From SAR202 cluster bacterium (GTDB taxonomy: Bacteria > Chloroflexota > Dehalococcoidia > Lucifugimonadales > UBA826), in NCBI GenBank assembly GCA_009392815.1, contig VFFS01000063.1, positions 1 through 42,938 on the forward strand: a stretch of 42,938 nucleotides of DNA, given 5' to 3'. Of the stretch, positions 8,173 through 15,680 are shown one piece after another (the stretch's first letter is position 1; each line of letters opens with the position of its first letter). The notes under the pieces were generated by a model. That model had not been told where the DNA came from and did not search any database. It worked only from the letters and a program-made list of their open reading frames with translations. The position numbers were made by a program, and so were the translations under genes.

Positions 8173-9039
8173 ATGGCTGTTGTAGGTACAGGCGATTATA
8201 AATACGAAAGAGTCCCTTTATGGCCAAACATGCCAAAATACTGGGCATTTGGAGCAGCCTCCGACGGTGCCGTCAACTCCAAAGATGAAATTCATATTTT
8301 CAGCAGAGGTAACCACCCGGTCACAATTTGGGATAAGGATGGGAATTTCATCTCTTCATGGGGGGAAGGAACGTTTTCAGCAAATCCCCATGGGATTTAT
8401 ATAGCTCCAAACGATAACGTTTGGCTGGTGGATCGAGATTTTCACATAGCTACGGAATACACTCCTTCGGGTACCCCAATCAGAACACTCGGAGAAAAAT
8501 TGGCGCCTTCTCCTTCATTCCAGGGACTTCCGTTCAACATGCCTTCAGGATTAGCGATAGCGCCAAATGGAGAGCTGTTCGTATCAGACGGTTACGGTGG
8601 ACATCGAGTACATAAGTTCAGTGCTGAAGGAGAACTTCTCCTGTCTTGGGGCAAACAGGGAACAGGCCCCGGAGAATTTGCGCTTCTGCATAACATTTGG
8701 GTCGATAAAAACAGCCGGATAATAATATGTGACCGCGAGAACGACAGAATCCAAATATTCGATGACCAAGGAAACTTCATCGAGGAATGGACCGATATCT
8801 CCAAACCTGGAGATGTCTGGGTACATGATGACCTCGTGTACTGCGTCGAGCAAGGCGATCATGGAGGAGTCAGCATCTGGACTCTGGATGGAGAAGTTGT
8901 TTCACGTTGGAAAATAGATGAAGACCCAGGAAAAGGATCCATCCTTGGCGGTCATGGAATAACAGTGGATTCAGAAGGGTCTATATATGTTACTGAAATA
9001 GGAAATGGAGAACGTGTCTCAAAATTCGTTCGTGTCTGA
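8173..9039 (+). CDS. NHL-repeat six-bladed beta-propeller protein
   Basis: A 288-residue protein made almost entirely of NHL-type repeats. Repeated units follow the pattern G-[IL]-x-[IV]-x-P-[DN]-G/N-x-[LIV]-[YWF]-[VI]-x-D, for example near FNMPSGLAIAPNGELFVSDG, FALLHNIWVDKNSRIIICDR and GGHGITVDSEGSIYVTE. No signal peptide is seen, so it is probably cytoplasmic. Relatives are annotated as peptidylglycine lyase-like or 6-bladed propeller hydrolases, but I cannot see a defined active site and give no reaction. The ATG at 8173 is preceded by GGAGG; the frame extends 15 nt further to a TTG that lies inside this binding site. The larB-like gene follows. Confidence 0.8.
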   Translation: MAVVGTGDYKYERVPLWPNMPKYWAFGAASDGAVNSKDEIHIFSRGNHPVTIWDKDGNFISSWGEGTFSANPHGIYIAPNDNVWLVDRDFHIATEYTPSGTPIRTLGEKLAPSPSFQGLPFNMPSGLAIAPNGELFVSDGYGGHRVHKFSAEGELLLSWGKQGTGPGEFALLHNIWVDKNSRIIICDRENDRIQIFDDQGNFIEEWTDISKPGDVWVHDDLVYCVEQGDHGGVSIWTLDGEVVSRWKIDEDPGKGSILGGHGITVDSEGSIYVTEIGNGERVSKFVRV

Positions 9040-9092
9040 TACATCATGGATACAATATTTCAATCAATAACGATTTAACGGGAGTCAGTCAG

Positions 9093-9854
9093 ATAGAAGA
9101 GAAACGTATTAGAGAATTACTGGAAAACATCAGAAATGGTTCGGTAGATATCAGTGAGGGTGTCGACGAGCTTAAAGGGCTTCCTTTTGAAAATCTGGAT
9201 TTTGCAAGAGTAGACCATCACAGAGCTATCCGGCAGGGCTTCCCCGAAGTAGTTTTTGGGCAGGGTAAAACTCCCAAACAAATTTCAGAGATTTGCTCCG
9301 CAATATTCAAAAGGTCAGGAAAGGTTTTAGTGACTAGGGCTGACCTTGAAGACTACGTCGCTGTAAAAGAAAAAATTGCCTCAGCGGAATACGATGATTC
9401 TGCCAGAATCATCATGGTTAGAAATGAAACGGAAACTGAACCGAAAGTGCCCGGAGTCTTAGTTGCTTGTGCTGGCACCTCTGACCTTCCAGTAGCAATG
9501 GAAGCATCTCTAACTGCCGAAATGATGGGTTGTGAAGTTGAACGCATATTCGACGTAGGGGTAGCCGGAATTCATAGGCTCTTCGACAAACTAGATAATC
9601 TAAACAAAGCGCAAGCTATCGTGGCAGTAGCTGGGATGGAAGGCGCTCTGGCCTCAGTAATTGGCGGACTCGTTGATGTTCCGATAATCGCAGTGCCTAC
9701 TAGTGTGGGATACGGCGCCAGTTTCGGGGGATTGGCTGCACTCTTAGCAATGCTAAATAGTTGCGCCCCAGGGGTAGGAGTCGTGAACATAGACAACGGA
9801 TTCGGTGCAGGATATCTTGCTGCCAACATAGTGTTAACAGCAGCAAGACAATAG
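9093..9854 (+). CDS. larB: LarB-like nickel-pincer cofactor protein with apparent AUA start
   Basis: Family LarB (AIR carboxylase-like) carboxylates and hydrolyses nicotinate adenine dinucleotide in synthesis of the nickel-pincer nucleotide cofactor. The N-terminal LarB-specific part (LPFENLDFARVDHHRAIRQG, GFPEVVFGQGKTP) and the PurE-like core (GTSDLPVAMEA, GMEGALASVIGGL, NSCAPGVGVVNIDNGFGAG) are complete. E183 and C224 match the catalytic Glu and Cys known for LarB. The frame is open from 8997 but has no ATG, GTG or TTG before 9330, which is deep inside the conserved region. The best start is ATA at 9093, with GGGAG (9080-9084) 8 nt upstream; it gives 253 residues, the normal length. A sequencing error, a point change from ATG, or a frameshift after the ATG at 9046 are alternatives. 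No larC or larE is in the window. Confidence 0.8.
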   Translation: MEEKRIRELLENIRNGSVDISEGVDELKGLPFENLDFARVDHHRAIRQGFPEVVFGQGKTPKQISEICSAIFKRSGKVLVTRADLEDYVAVKEKIASAEYDDSARIIMVRNETETEPKVPGVLVACAGTSDLPVAMEASLTAEMMGCEVERIFDVGVAGIHRLFDKLDNLNKAQAIVAVAGMEGALASVIGGLVDVPIIAVPTSVGYGASFGGLAALLAMLNSCAPGVGVVNIDNGFGAGYLAANIVLTAARQ

Positions 9855-9876
9855 TAAAAGAAGGACCGAATTGATA

Positions 9877-11463
9877 ATGGGTGAAAGAAGCATCACATCT
9901 TATCCCTTAGGTGTAACAGGAAACGAAAATACAATCGAAGGAATCGCCAGCGATAATTACCATTTCGGTGATGACGTGAACGGAGTCAAAATTGCGGTAA
10001 TAGGCGGATTATCAGGGACTCAAGACTGCCAAGAAGTTTACCAAGAAGGGTTGACGGTTCTATTTACGTTACCAGATGATATTTCGTTTATTGCCTCAGA
10101 TCTCACTTCATCAAGTTCCCCAGTCCGAGATCAAACTTTCCCTCCCGAAAGTGGCTTTTTCTTTGATAAGGATTCAGTGGAGTCCCGCTATGTCTGGCGA
10201 TGGATTACAATGGAATCCCCCGATCTGATCATTGAATTACGCCATGGCGAGAATACTAATGTAATTCAATCTGAAAACTACACGGAACGAGAAAAAAACT
10301 CCTTACTCGGAGAAATATCATTGGGCCTTGGCCCCACTCCTGGCCCCATCCCCTCGGTCCAGATAACAGGAACCACCGGAACAGTAAAAGACCTGATACT
10401 AAAAACCATAGATAACGTTCGCGGAAATTCTCCATCTCATTCACCTGCAAGGATAGAGCTTAATCAGCGCTCTTCCAGAAGTCCCCTTGAGACTGCAGAA
10501 ATACTTGGAGATAGGTATGGATACAAACTCGATGAGCCCGTTAACTACGTCCAAGGAGTAGCAATTAGTGGTCGACTAAGACTACATAGTCTCACCGACA
10601 GCACACCGAACCCTTCGAAACAAATTGCCAGTTTTGTCAATTTCCTTACAACGGACGAAGGATTTGAAAGAAATAATAAATCTGGGCCTAATCTTGCTGG
10701 CATCTGCTGGGCACCTGAACTGGCAGAATTAACAGGGGAGAATATTTGGAATGAATTACTTCTTAACGCTGCCAATACCTATGAAACCGTAGATAGGGGA
10801 GTCTCACCTTCACCGTGTCATCCTGATTTCGGCTGCGAGGATATGTTTTTCATATCCGCTGTATGCGGCAGAGCATTCAAACTTACTGAGGATTCTAGGT
10901 TTATCCGTAAATTCGTTGATTTTTTGTTGGAGTCTGGTATTCAGCAAGAGAATGGGCTGATGTGGCACTGCCGATCCGCTCCATTTTTCTGGGGGCGTGG
11001 AAATGGTTTTGCAGCCCTGGCTTACTCTGAAGCTCTTACTTACATCCCGAACAATCATCCCGATCGAATCACGCTAGCAAATACCCATACACGACACCTC
11101 AAAGGTTTATCTGACCTGCAATTGCCAAACGGAATGTGGACACAATTGCTGGACTTTCCCGGGACGTACCAGGAACTATCGGCAACATGCATGATAGGTT
11201 ACGCCTTAGCCAGAGGTATCCGGAAAGGTTGGCTCGATGATTCATTCAGAGATACCGTAGAAAAAGCCTGGAATGCAACAAATAGGCGAATATCTAATGA
11301 TGGAGATCTTGTAGATGTATGTACAGGCACGGGTTTTCAATCCAATCGATCAGATTATCTATATCGGGCGGCCGAATATGGGTACGATGACAGAGGCGGC
11401 TCGATGGCTATCTGGTTTGCAATAGAGATGGAAAAATTACATCAGGCACTTCCGCTCATTTAG
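9877..11463 (+). CDS. GH88/GH105-like unsaturated uronyl hydrolase with extra N-terminal domain
   Basis: A 528-residue protein. The C-terminal ~320 residues resemble the alpha6/alpha6 barrel of YteR/YesR: CEDMFFISAVCGRAF, FFWGRGNGFAALAYSEAL (W372-N376), and GMWTQLLDFPGTYQELSATCMIGYALARGI. Known members hydrate and cleave the 4,5-unsaturated uronic acid at the end of oligosaccharides left by polysaccharide lyases. The first ~200 residues are different and recall an M14-like zinc deacylase fold (VKIAVIGGLSGTQD, SPDLIIELRHG), but the usual HxxE zinc site is not seen. No signal peptide is seen, so it should act on imported oligosaccharides. The start may be ATG 9877 or TTG 9871; an AGAAGGA site serves either. 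The KDG-kinase-like gene downstream fits a uronate pathway. Confidence 0.7.
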   Translation: MGERSITSYPLGVTGNENTIEGIASDNYHFGDDVNGVKIAVIGGLSGTQDCQEVYQEGLTVLFTLPDDISFIASDLTSSSSPVRDQTFPPESGFFFDKDSVESRYVWRWITMESPDLIIELRHGENTNVIQSENYTEREKNSLLGEISLGLGPTPGPIPSVQITGTTGTVKDLILKTIDNVRGNSPSHSPARIELNQRSSRSPLETAEILGDRYGYKLDEPVNYVQGVAISGRLRLHSLTDSTPNPSKQIASFVNFLTTDEGFERNNKSGPNLAGICWAPELAELTGENIWNELLLNAANTYETVDRGVSPSPCHPDFGCEDMFFISAVCGRAFKLTEDSRFIRKFVDFLLESGIQQENGLMWHCRSAPFFWGRGNGFAALAYSEALTYIPNNHPDRITLANTHTRHLKGLSDLQLPNGMWTQLLDFPGTYQELSATCMIGYALARGIRKGWLDDSFRDTVEKAWNATNRRISNDGDLVDVCTGTGFQSNRSDYLYRAAEYGYDDRGGSMAIWFAIEMEKLHQALPLI

Positions 11464-11554
11464 AACAATCCTTCAGATCTAATGGAATTCATTGTTTCCT
11501 CGAAGCTACAGATAAAATTATGTAATAAAAATCAACTGGTTATAGGAGAATAAT

Positions 11555-12619
11555 ATGGATATCGGTGTGGGATTAGATCCAACTCTGGGCCTTAACCTAG
11601 AACAGCAATTCGAACTTTCAAGAGAATCTGCAAGACTAGGATTTCAAAGTATATGGACCCCTGAGGGAACAGGTGAAGATTCATACCACATGTGTTTAAT
11701 GAGGTGGGCCGCTACATGCGATGTGATAGAAGGCGGAATTGAAACAGGTATTGCTGTATCCCCAGTTATGTGGCGAAGCCCCATGGCATTCGCGATGACA
11801 GGGGGCACTGTAAGTAAGATGACCAATGGAAAATTCATAATGGGTATTGGGGCGGGCGGTGCTTATCGTCCGGACGTCAGAAAATCCATAAATATGCCCA
11901 ACGTATCGGCGCTAAGTATGATGAGAGATTACCTTGAAATAATTACGCAACTTGTCCAGGGAGAAAAAGTTAATTACGAAGGAAATGTCGAGACACTTAT
12001 CAACTCAAGGCTTGGAATCAGACCCTCTCCAGAGACCCCCGTTTATCTTGGAGCTCTTGGTCCAAAAATGTTGGAATTAGCTGGCGAACTCGCTGATGGT
12101 GCATCTTTAAACTGGTGTGCCCCTGAGCAGATCGCCTGGAGTCGAAAGAAAATAGAGATTGGTGAAAACAAGTCTGGTAGACAGAAAGGTTCTGTGAAAG
12201 TTGCAGAATACATCCGCATCTGCGTTGACGAAGACGAAGAGAAGGCACGAATCGCCCTTGCAAAGGCTACGATGCATTATGCTCTCGGACCCGTCGTCCC
12301 TACTGATCGAGAAAGAACATTTGGTTACAGAGCTCACTTTGAAAGAATGGGCTTTGCGTCGGAACTTGCCGCACTCGATGAAATGAGAAAAAAAGGAGCT
12401 TCAAACGACGAGGTCGCAGAAGCATTTCCTGAAAATATATTGCGGTCTGTTGCATATTTTGGGAAAGCGGAGAATGCTGCCTCTGAATTTGCCAGGCTTT
12501 CCGAGGGCCTCGATAACGCCATAGTAAGGGTTGTATCGTCAAGACCAGGAACAGTTGAAGGAACACTCGATGTGATGAATGCCTGCTCTCCAGTGGAAGT
12601 GAGGAAACATTTAAAATAA
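11555..12619 (+). CDS. LLM class flavin-dependent (F420-type) oxidoreductase
   Basis: A 354-residue luciferase-like TIM barrel protein. Typical segments are SARLGFQSIWTPEG, IETGIAVSPVMWRSPMAFAM, TNGKFIMGIGAGG, MRDYLEIITQLVQGEKVNYEG and TPVYLGALGPKMLELAGELADG. The last two resemble the F420-dependent N5,N10-methylenetetrahydromethanopterin reductase-like subgroup. Cofactor (F420 or FMN) and substrate are not decidable here. The start has a strong AGGAG site (ataggagaataATG context). Its TAA overlaps the ATG of the kinase gene by one base (TAATG), which points to translational coupling with a sugar-acid kinase. Such proteins are expanded in SAR202 genomes. Confidence 0.85.
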   Translation: MDIGVGLDPTLGLNLEQQFELSRESARLGFQSIWTPEGTGEDSYHMCLMRWAATCDVIEGGIETGIAVSPVMWRSPMAFAMTGGTVSKMTNGKFIMGIGAGGAYRPDVRKSINMPNVSALSMMRDYLEIITQLVQGEKVNYEGNVETLINSRLGIRPSPETPVYLGALGPKMLELAGELADGASLNWCAPEQIAWSRKKIEIGENKSGRQKGSVKVAEYIRICVDEDEEKARIALAKATMHYALGPVVPTDRERTFGYRAHFERMGFASELAALDEMRKKGASNDEVAEAFPENILRSVAYFGKAENAASEFARLSEGLDNAIVRVVSSRPGTVEGTLDVMNACSPVEVRKHLK

Positions 12620-13551
12620 TGCCAGATATGTTGAGCATAGGTGAATCCATGATAGAGCTTTTCTCAGAAGAGCCTATGGACAGAGCCGAAACTTTCACAA
12701 GGTCTGTGGCAGGTGACAGTCTTAACATTATTGTTGCTGCCAGCAGGCTAGGAACTAAAACTGGGTATATAACCAAGTTGGGTAATGACCCCTTTGAAGT
12801 TTATCTATTGGACACTTTCACGTCAGAAGGAATAGATACAAGCCACGTTTTGATCGGAGACGGATTTAATGCGGCCCATTTCGTGACAGTCATGCCCGAC
12901 GGAGACAGAGAATTTGTCTACTACAGAACCGGAAGCGCTCCATCAACTATAAAACCTGAAGAACTAAACCCTGACTATATCTCTGGGGCGAAGATTATGC
13001 ATTGCAGCGGTATTGCCCAAGCCATATCACCAAGCTCTCGTGCGACAGTGCTTGCTGCCGCAAAAATTGCCCACTCGAATGGAGTGACAGTATCTTACGA
13101 CCCGAACTACAGGCATCAGCTATGGAATCCTACGGAAGCGAGAGAAGCTATGGAAGAGCTAATGCCTTACGTCGACATTTTTTTGCCAAGCGCACCCGCT
13201 GATTCAATGGTACTGTTCAAGACTGATAACCCCGAGCAGGTCATACAAGAGACTATTCATATGGGTGTCGAAACTGTTGTAGTGACTCTTGGAGAAAATG
13301 GAGCGTTAATAGGGTCTGAAAACGAAGTAATACGCCTGGATCCTCTACCAGCAGGTCCTGTCATCGATACAACCGGGGCGGGAGATTCATTCAAAGGTGG
13401 ATTTATTCATGGATTCCTTGAGGGTAAATCAGTTCTAGAATCAGCACTTATAGGCAATGTGTGTGCTGGAATAACCATTACTGGAAGAGGAGCGCTTGGT
13501 CCAATGCCATACCGAGATGAAGTGTATGACAAGGTCAGAACTTTAAAATAG
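12619..13551 (+). CDS. PfkB-family sugar kinase, 2-keto-3-deoxygluconate kinase-like
   Basis: A 310-residue ribokinase-fold kinase. DTTGAGDSF (250-258) holds the catalytic base D256 and the anion hole. The N-terminal GESMIELF and AGDSLNIIVAASRLG match the substrate-binding region. EFVYYRTGSAPS (98-109) is characteristic of 2-keto-3-deoxygluconate kinases. The expected reaction is ATP-dependent phosphorylation of KDG in the cytoplasm. It overlaps the upstream LLM gene by 1 bp. The GH88/105-like hydrolase two genes upstream would release unsaturated uronate, which isomerises towards DKI/KDG, so context and motifs agree. Fructokinase or another ketose kinase remains possible. Confidence 0.8.
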   Translation: MPDMLSIGESMIELFSEEPMDRAETFTRSVAGDSLNIIVAASRLGTKTGYITKLGNDPFEVYLLDTFTSEGIDTSHVLIGDGFNAAHFVTVMPDGDREFVYYRTGSAPSTIKPEELNPDYISGAKIMHCSGIAQAISPSSRATVLAAAKIAHSNGVTVSYDPNYRHQLWNPTEAREAMEELMPYVDIFLPSAPADSMVLFKTDNPEQVIQETIHMGVETVVVTLGENGALIGSENEVIRLDPLPAGPVIDTTGAGDSFKGGFIHGFLEGKSVLESALIGNVCAGITITGRGALGPMPYRDEVYDKVRTLK

Positions 13552-13566
13552 CGGAGATACTCAAAT

Positions 13567-13749
13567 ATGAATGTACAAGAAAATGTACAGTTTCTTATTA
13601 ACAGCCTAGACCAGATACCCTCGTGTGGTGGCTGCGGAATGCGGTGGAGCACAGGAGATTACGAGTGCCCCCATTGTGGGGAGGATCTAGATGAAAACCT
13701 CACGGCCTGGGCGGAGTCAGTTCTTAAACATCTTCCTGCCCAGACCTGA
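13567..13749 (+). CDS. Small zinc-ribbon protein
   Basis: A 60-residue protein with two CxxC knuckles, C20/C23 and C34/C37 (SCGGCGMRW and YECPHCGEDL), forming a probable zinc ribbon flanked by short helices. It starts 16 bp after the kinase stop with a GGAG site about 10 nt upstream of its ATG, so it is probably the last gene of this operon. The convergent ThuA-like gene ends 22 bp further on. Such small ribbons can bind nucleic acid or protein partners; no function is assigned. Confidence 0.7.
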   Translation: MNVQENVQFLINSLDQIPSCGGCGMRWSTGDYECPHCGEDLDENLTAWAESVLKHLPAQT

Positions 13750-13771
13750 ACAAATTAATGAGTATTTGTAG

Positions 13772-14449
13772 CTATGAGGTCGCCCAATCCACACCATTCA
13801 AGACAAGTTTTTGAAACCCGTGGTTCTGATGACTCTTTCCATCATGACCTAAAAGAGTGACAAATACTTTTCCGGACCCATAAGATCGTGTCCACGCCAG
13901 AGGAAAAGTTCCTCCTGCCATTTCAATTTCTTCTGCTCCTGCCCTGTTGCGACTATATGATCCACCATCAAAGTCAGCCGATAAAAAGACGTCATTCCCA
14001 TCCCTGTAATCAATATTCATGTAAAGCTCATCATCAGTTTCAAAGTCAGACAACCCTGATGCACCGGGATGGGCATCATTCTTAACATTCACGGTGAATT
14101 GGCCATATGGCGGATGAAAACTTTGACCCATTACCCAACCGCCTCCGGTGATATCCCCGTATCCGTTCCATGTATCGGGAACACAGCCAGAAATATGTAT
14201 ACACACAAACCCTTTACCGGAGCTGATAAAGGTTTTTAGGGATTCTTGCTGAGACTCGTCAAGGGCTATTTCACCTTCCCTCAAAGTATTAAAGACTAAA
14301 GCATCCGATGAATCTAATGTCCCATCAGTCAAAGCCTCCGCGTCTTCTCTGAGGGTAACGTCGTGCCCAGCAGATTCCAAAAACCCTTTAAGAACAGGCG
14401 TAGATTCTTCATAGGGGTGGCTACCGCCACTCATCAGTAAAAGTTTCAT
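13772..14449 (-). CDS. ThuA-like domain protein
   Basis: A 225-residue class I glutamine amidotransferase-like (ThuA, trehalose utilisation) protein. Seen segments are LLLMSGGSHPYEESTPVLKGFLESAGHDV at the N-terminus, DALVFNT, a KGFVCIHISG strand-turn where related enzymes have a nucleophile elbow, and a C-terminal PLAWTRSYGSGKVFVTLLGHDGKSH, which is strongly ThuA-like. The function of bacterial ThuA proteins is poorly known; some act in keto-sugar metabolism. The ATG at 14449 has an AGGAGGG site. It lies 56 bp downstream of the arylsulfotransferase-like gene and could be the end of that transcript. Confidence 0.8.
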   Translation of the reverse strand: MKLLLMSGGSHPYEESTPVLKGFLESAGHDVTLREDAEALTDGTLDSSDALVFNTLREGEIALDESQQESLKTFISSGKGFVCIHISGCVPDTWNGYGDITGGGWVMGQSFHPPYGQFTVNVKNDAHPGASGLSDFETDDELYMNIDYRDGNDVFLSADFDGGSYSRNRAGAEEIEMAGGTFPLAWTRSYGSGKVFVTLLGHDGKSHQNHGFQKLVLNGVDWATS

Positions 14450-14505
14450 GGTTCCCTCCTATCAAACTTGAACTTCGAATTTATAAACCCTTTGTTTCCA
14501 TAGGA

Positions 14506-15660
14506 TCATGCTACTACGATCCTATTCGATGAGGCGGAATCAGTCCGCCCGCCTCCGTACATGCGATTAATAGTCTGATAATTCTGGGCATCTAGAATAC
14601 GGCCTTTGAATGCCACGTGATCTGGGCTATATCTGTGTGAACGGAATACCATATTAGTAGGATCACCCGTCCTGAGATCTGGGCATTGGAATGGGTTTAT
14701 ATATTCCCAGACAACTTCACCTTGAGGGGTAACTTCAAATATTCGTCCAAACGCGCCTTCACATATATGGGTGTTCCCGTTAGGTAGTCTTTCAGCGCTA
14801 CTTATATGGAAGCTGAAGAAAGCCATAGCAGGGGTTTCAGTGTATTCCCATTCAATCTCATTATTACTTGGATTAACTTCTATGATTCTGGATCTATCCG
14901 CGCCACGAGAATGACTACCATTATCAAATATCTGTATATTTCCATTATCTAGGAATGTAGGGTGATGCTGGTGCCAAACATTTCCTGGTCCCCATTTCCA
15001 TAAAAATTTGCCAGTATCCCTGCTAAGTATTCCCACCGTACTCGTATTGCGAAAGCTAATAAGAAAATCACCTTCTGGTGTCAGATTCAGACAATTTGCA
15101 TGAGTCCACTCCCTGCGGTGCTCTAGAGGGCATATGAGGTCCTCATCAAACGAGAGAGTTTCAGAAATATCCCATTCATTCACCGTATCCCCACCAGGTG
15201 ACACTTCTCTTATTATGTCTCCAAGTATTCTTGTAGGGTCTTCGTCTGTGATATGCCCTCCCTTAACTTTCTTCGTCGTCTCCTCATCCAATTCCTTAAA
15301 CAATAAGAGAAGCGTGTTTCCATTTTCCATACGTGCAAAATCATGATGAAGCATAGGATCATCATAGCGCCAGACAACCTTACCATCCCAATCGAGCTCT
15401 ATTAGAGCACTTGAAGATCCTCCCAGATTGTGCACCACCTCAACATCTGAGGGAGGTCTTGTCCTGCACAGAAGATTGCCGTTAGGTATCAGATAGGCGT
15501 ATACAATGCCTTCGTCGCTGTGCCACCTGTGTACAACATTCCCATCAACGTCAAGTAGGGTTGCATGATCTCCACCGTTGGTGGTGAAAAGTGTGTATCC
15601 CCCATATGATTCAGAGGATGTGTATATTAACCCTTCCGGGTGATGAACAGACCTTCCCAT
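14506..15660 (-). CDS. Arylsulfotransferase (ASST)-like beta-propeller protein
   Basis: A 384-residue propeller protein of the ASST/arylsulfotransferase family, in which known members move sulfate from one phenol sulfate to another. Family-like repeats are LLDVDGNVVHRW, HHDFARMENGNTLLL, EWTHANCLNLTPEGD, WGPGNVWHQHHPTFLDNGN and GNTHICEGAFGRIFEVTPQG. Several histidines (HHDF, THAN, HQHH, FSFHIS) sit where the central active-site pocket would be. No signal peptide is visible, unlike periplasmic AssT. It starts 20 bp after the true end of the Sec-rhodanese gene (AGGGG site 4 nt before ATG), so the two share a transcript. A non-enzymatic propeller role cannot be excluded. Confidence 0.75.
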   Translation of the reverse strand: MGRSVHHPEGLIYTSSESYGGYTLFTTNGGDHATLLDVDGNVVHRWHSDEGIVYAYLIPNGNLLCRTRPPSDVEVVHNLGGSSSALIELDWDGKVVWRYDDPMLHHDFARMENGNTLLLLFKELDEETTKKVKGGHITDEDPTRILGDIIREVSPGGDTVNEWDISETLSFDEDLICPLEHRREWTHANCLNLTPEGDFLISFRNTSTVGILSRDTGKFLWKWGPGNVWHQHHPTFLDNGNIQIFDNGSHSRGADRSRIIEVNPSNNEIEWEYTETPAMAFFSFHISSAERLPNGNTHICEGAFGRIFEVTPQGEVVWEYINPFQCPDLRTGDPTNMVFRSHRYSPDHVAFKGRILDAQNYQTINRMYGGGRTDSASSNRIVVA

Positions 15661-15680
15661 AAGACCCCTATATACCTGAC

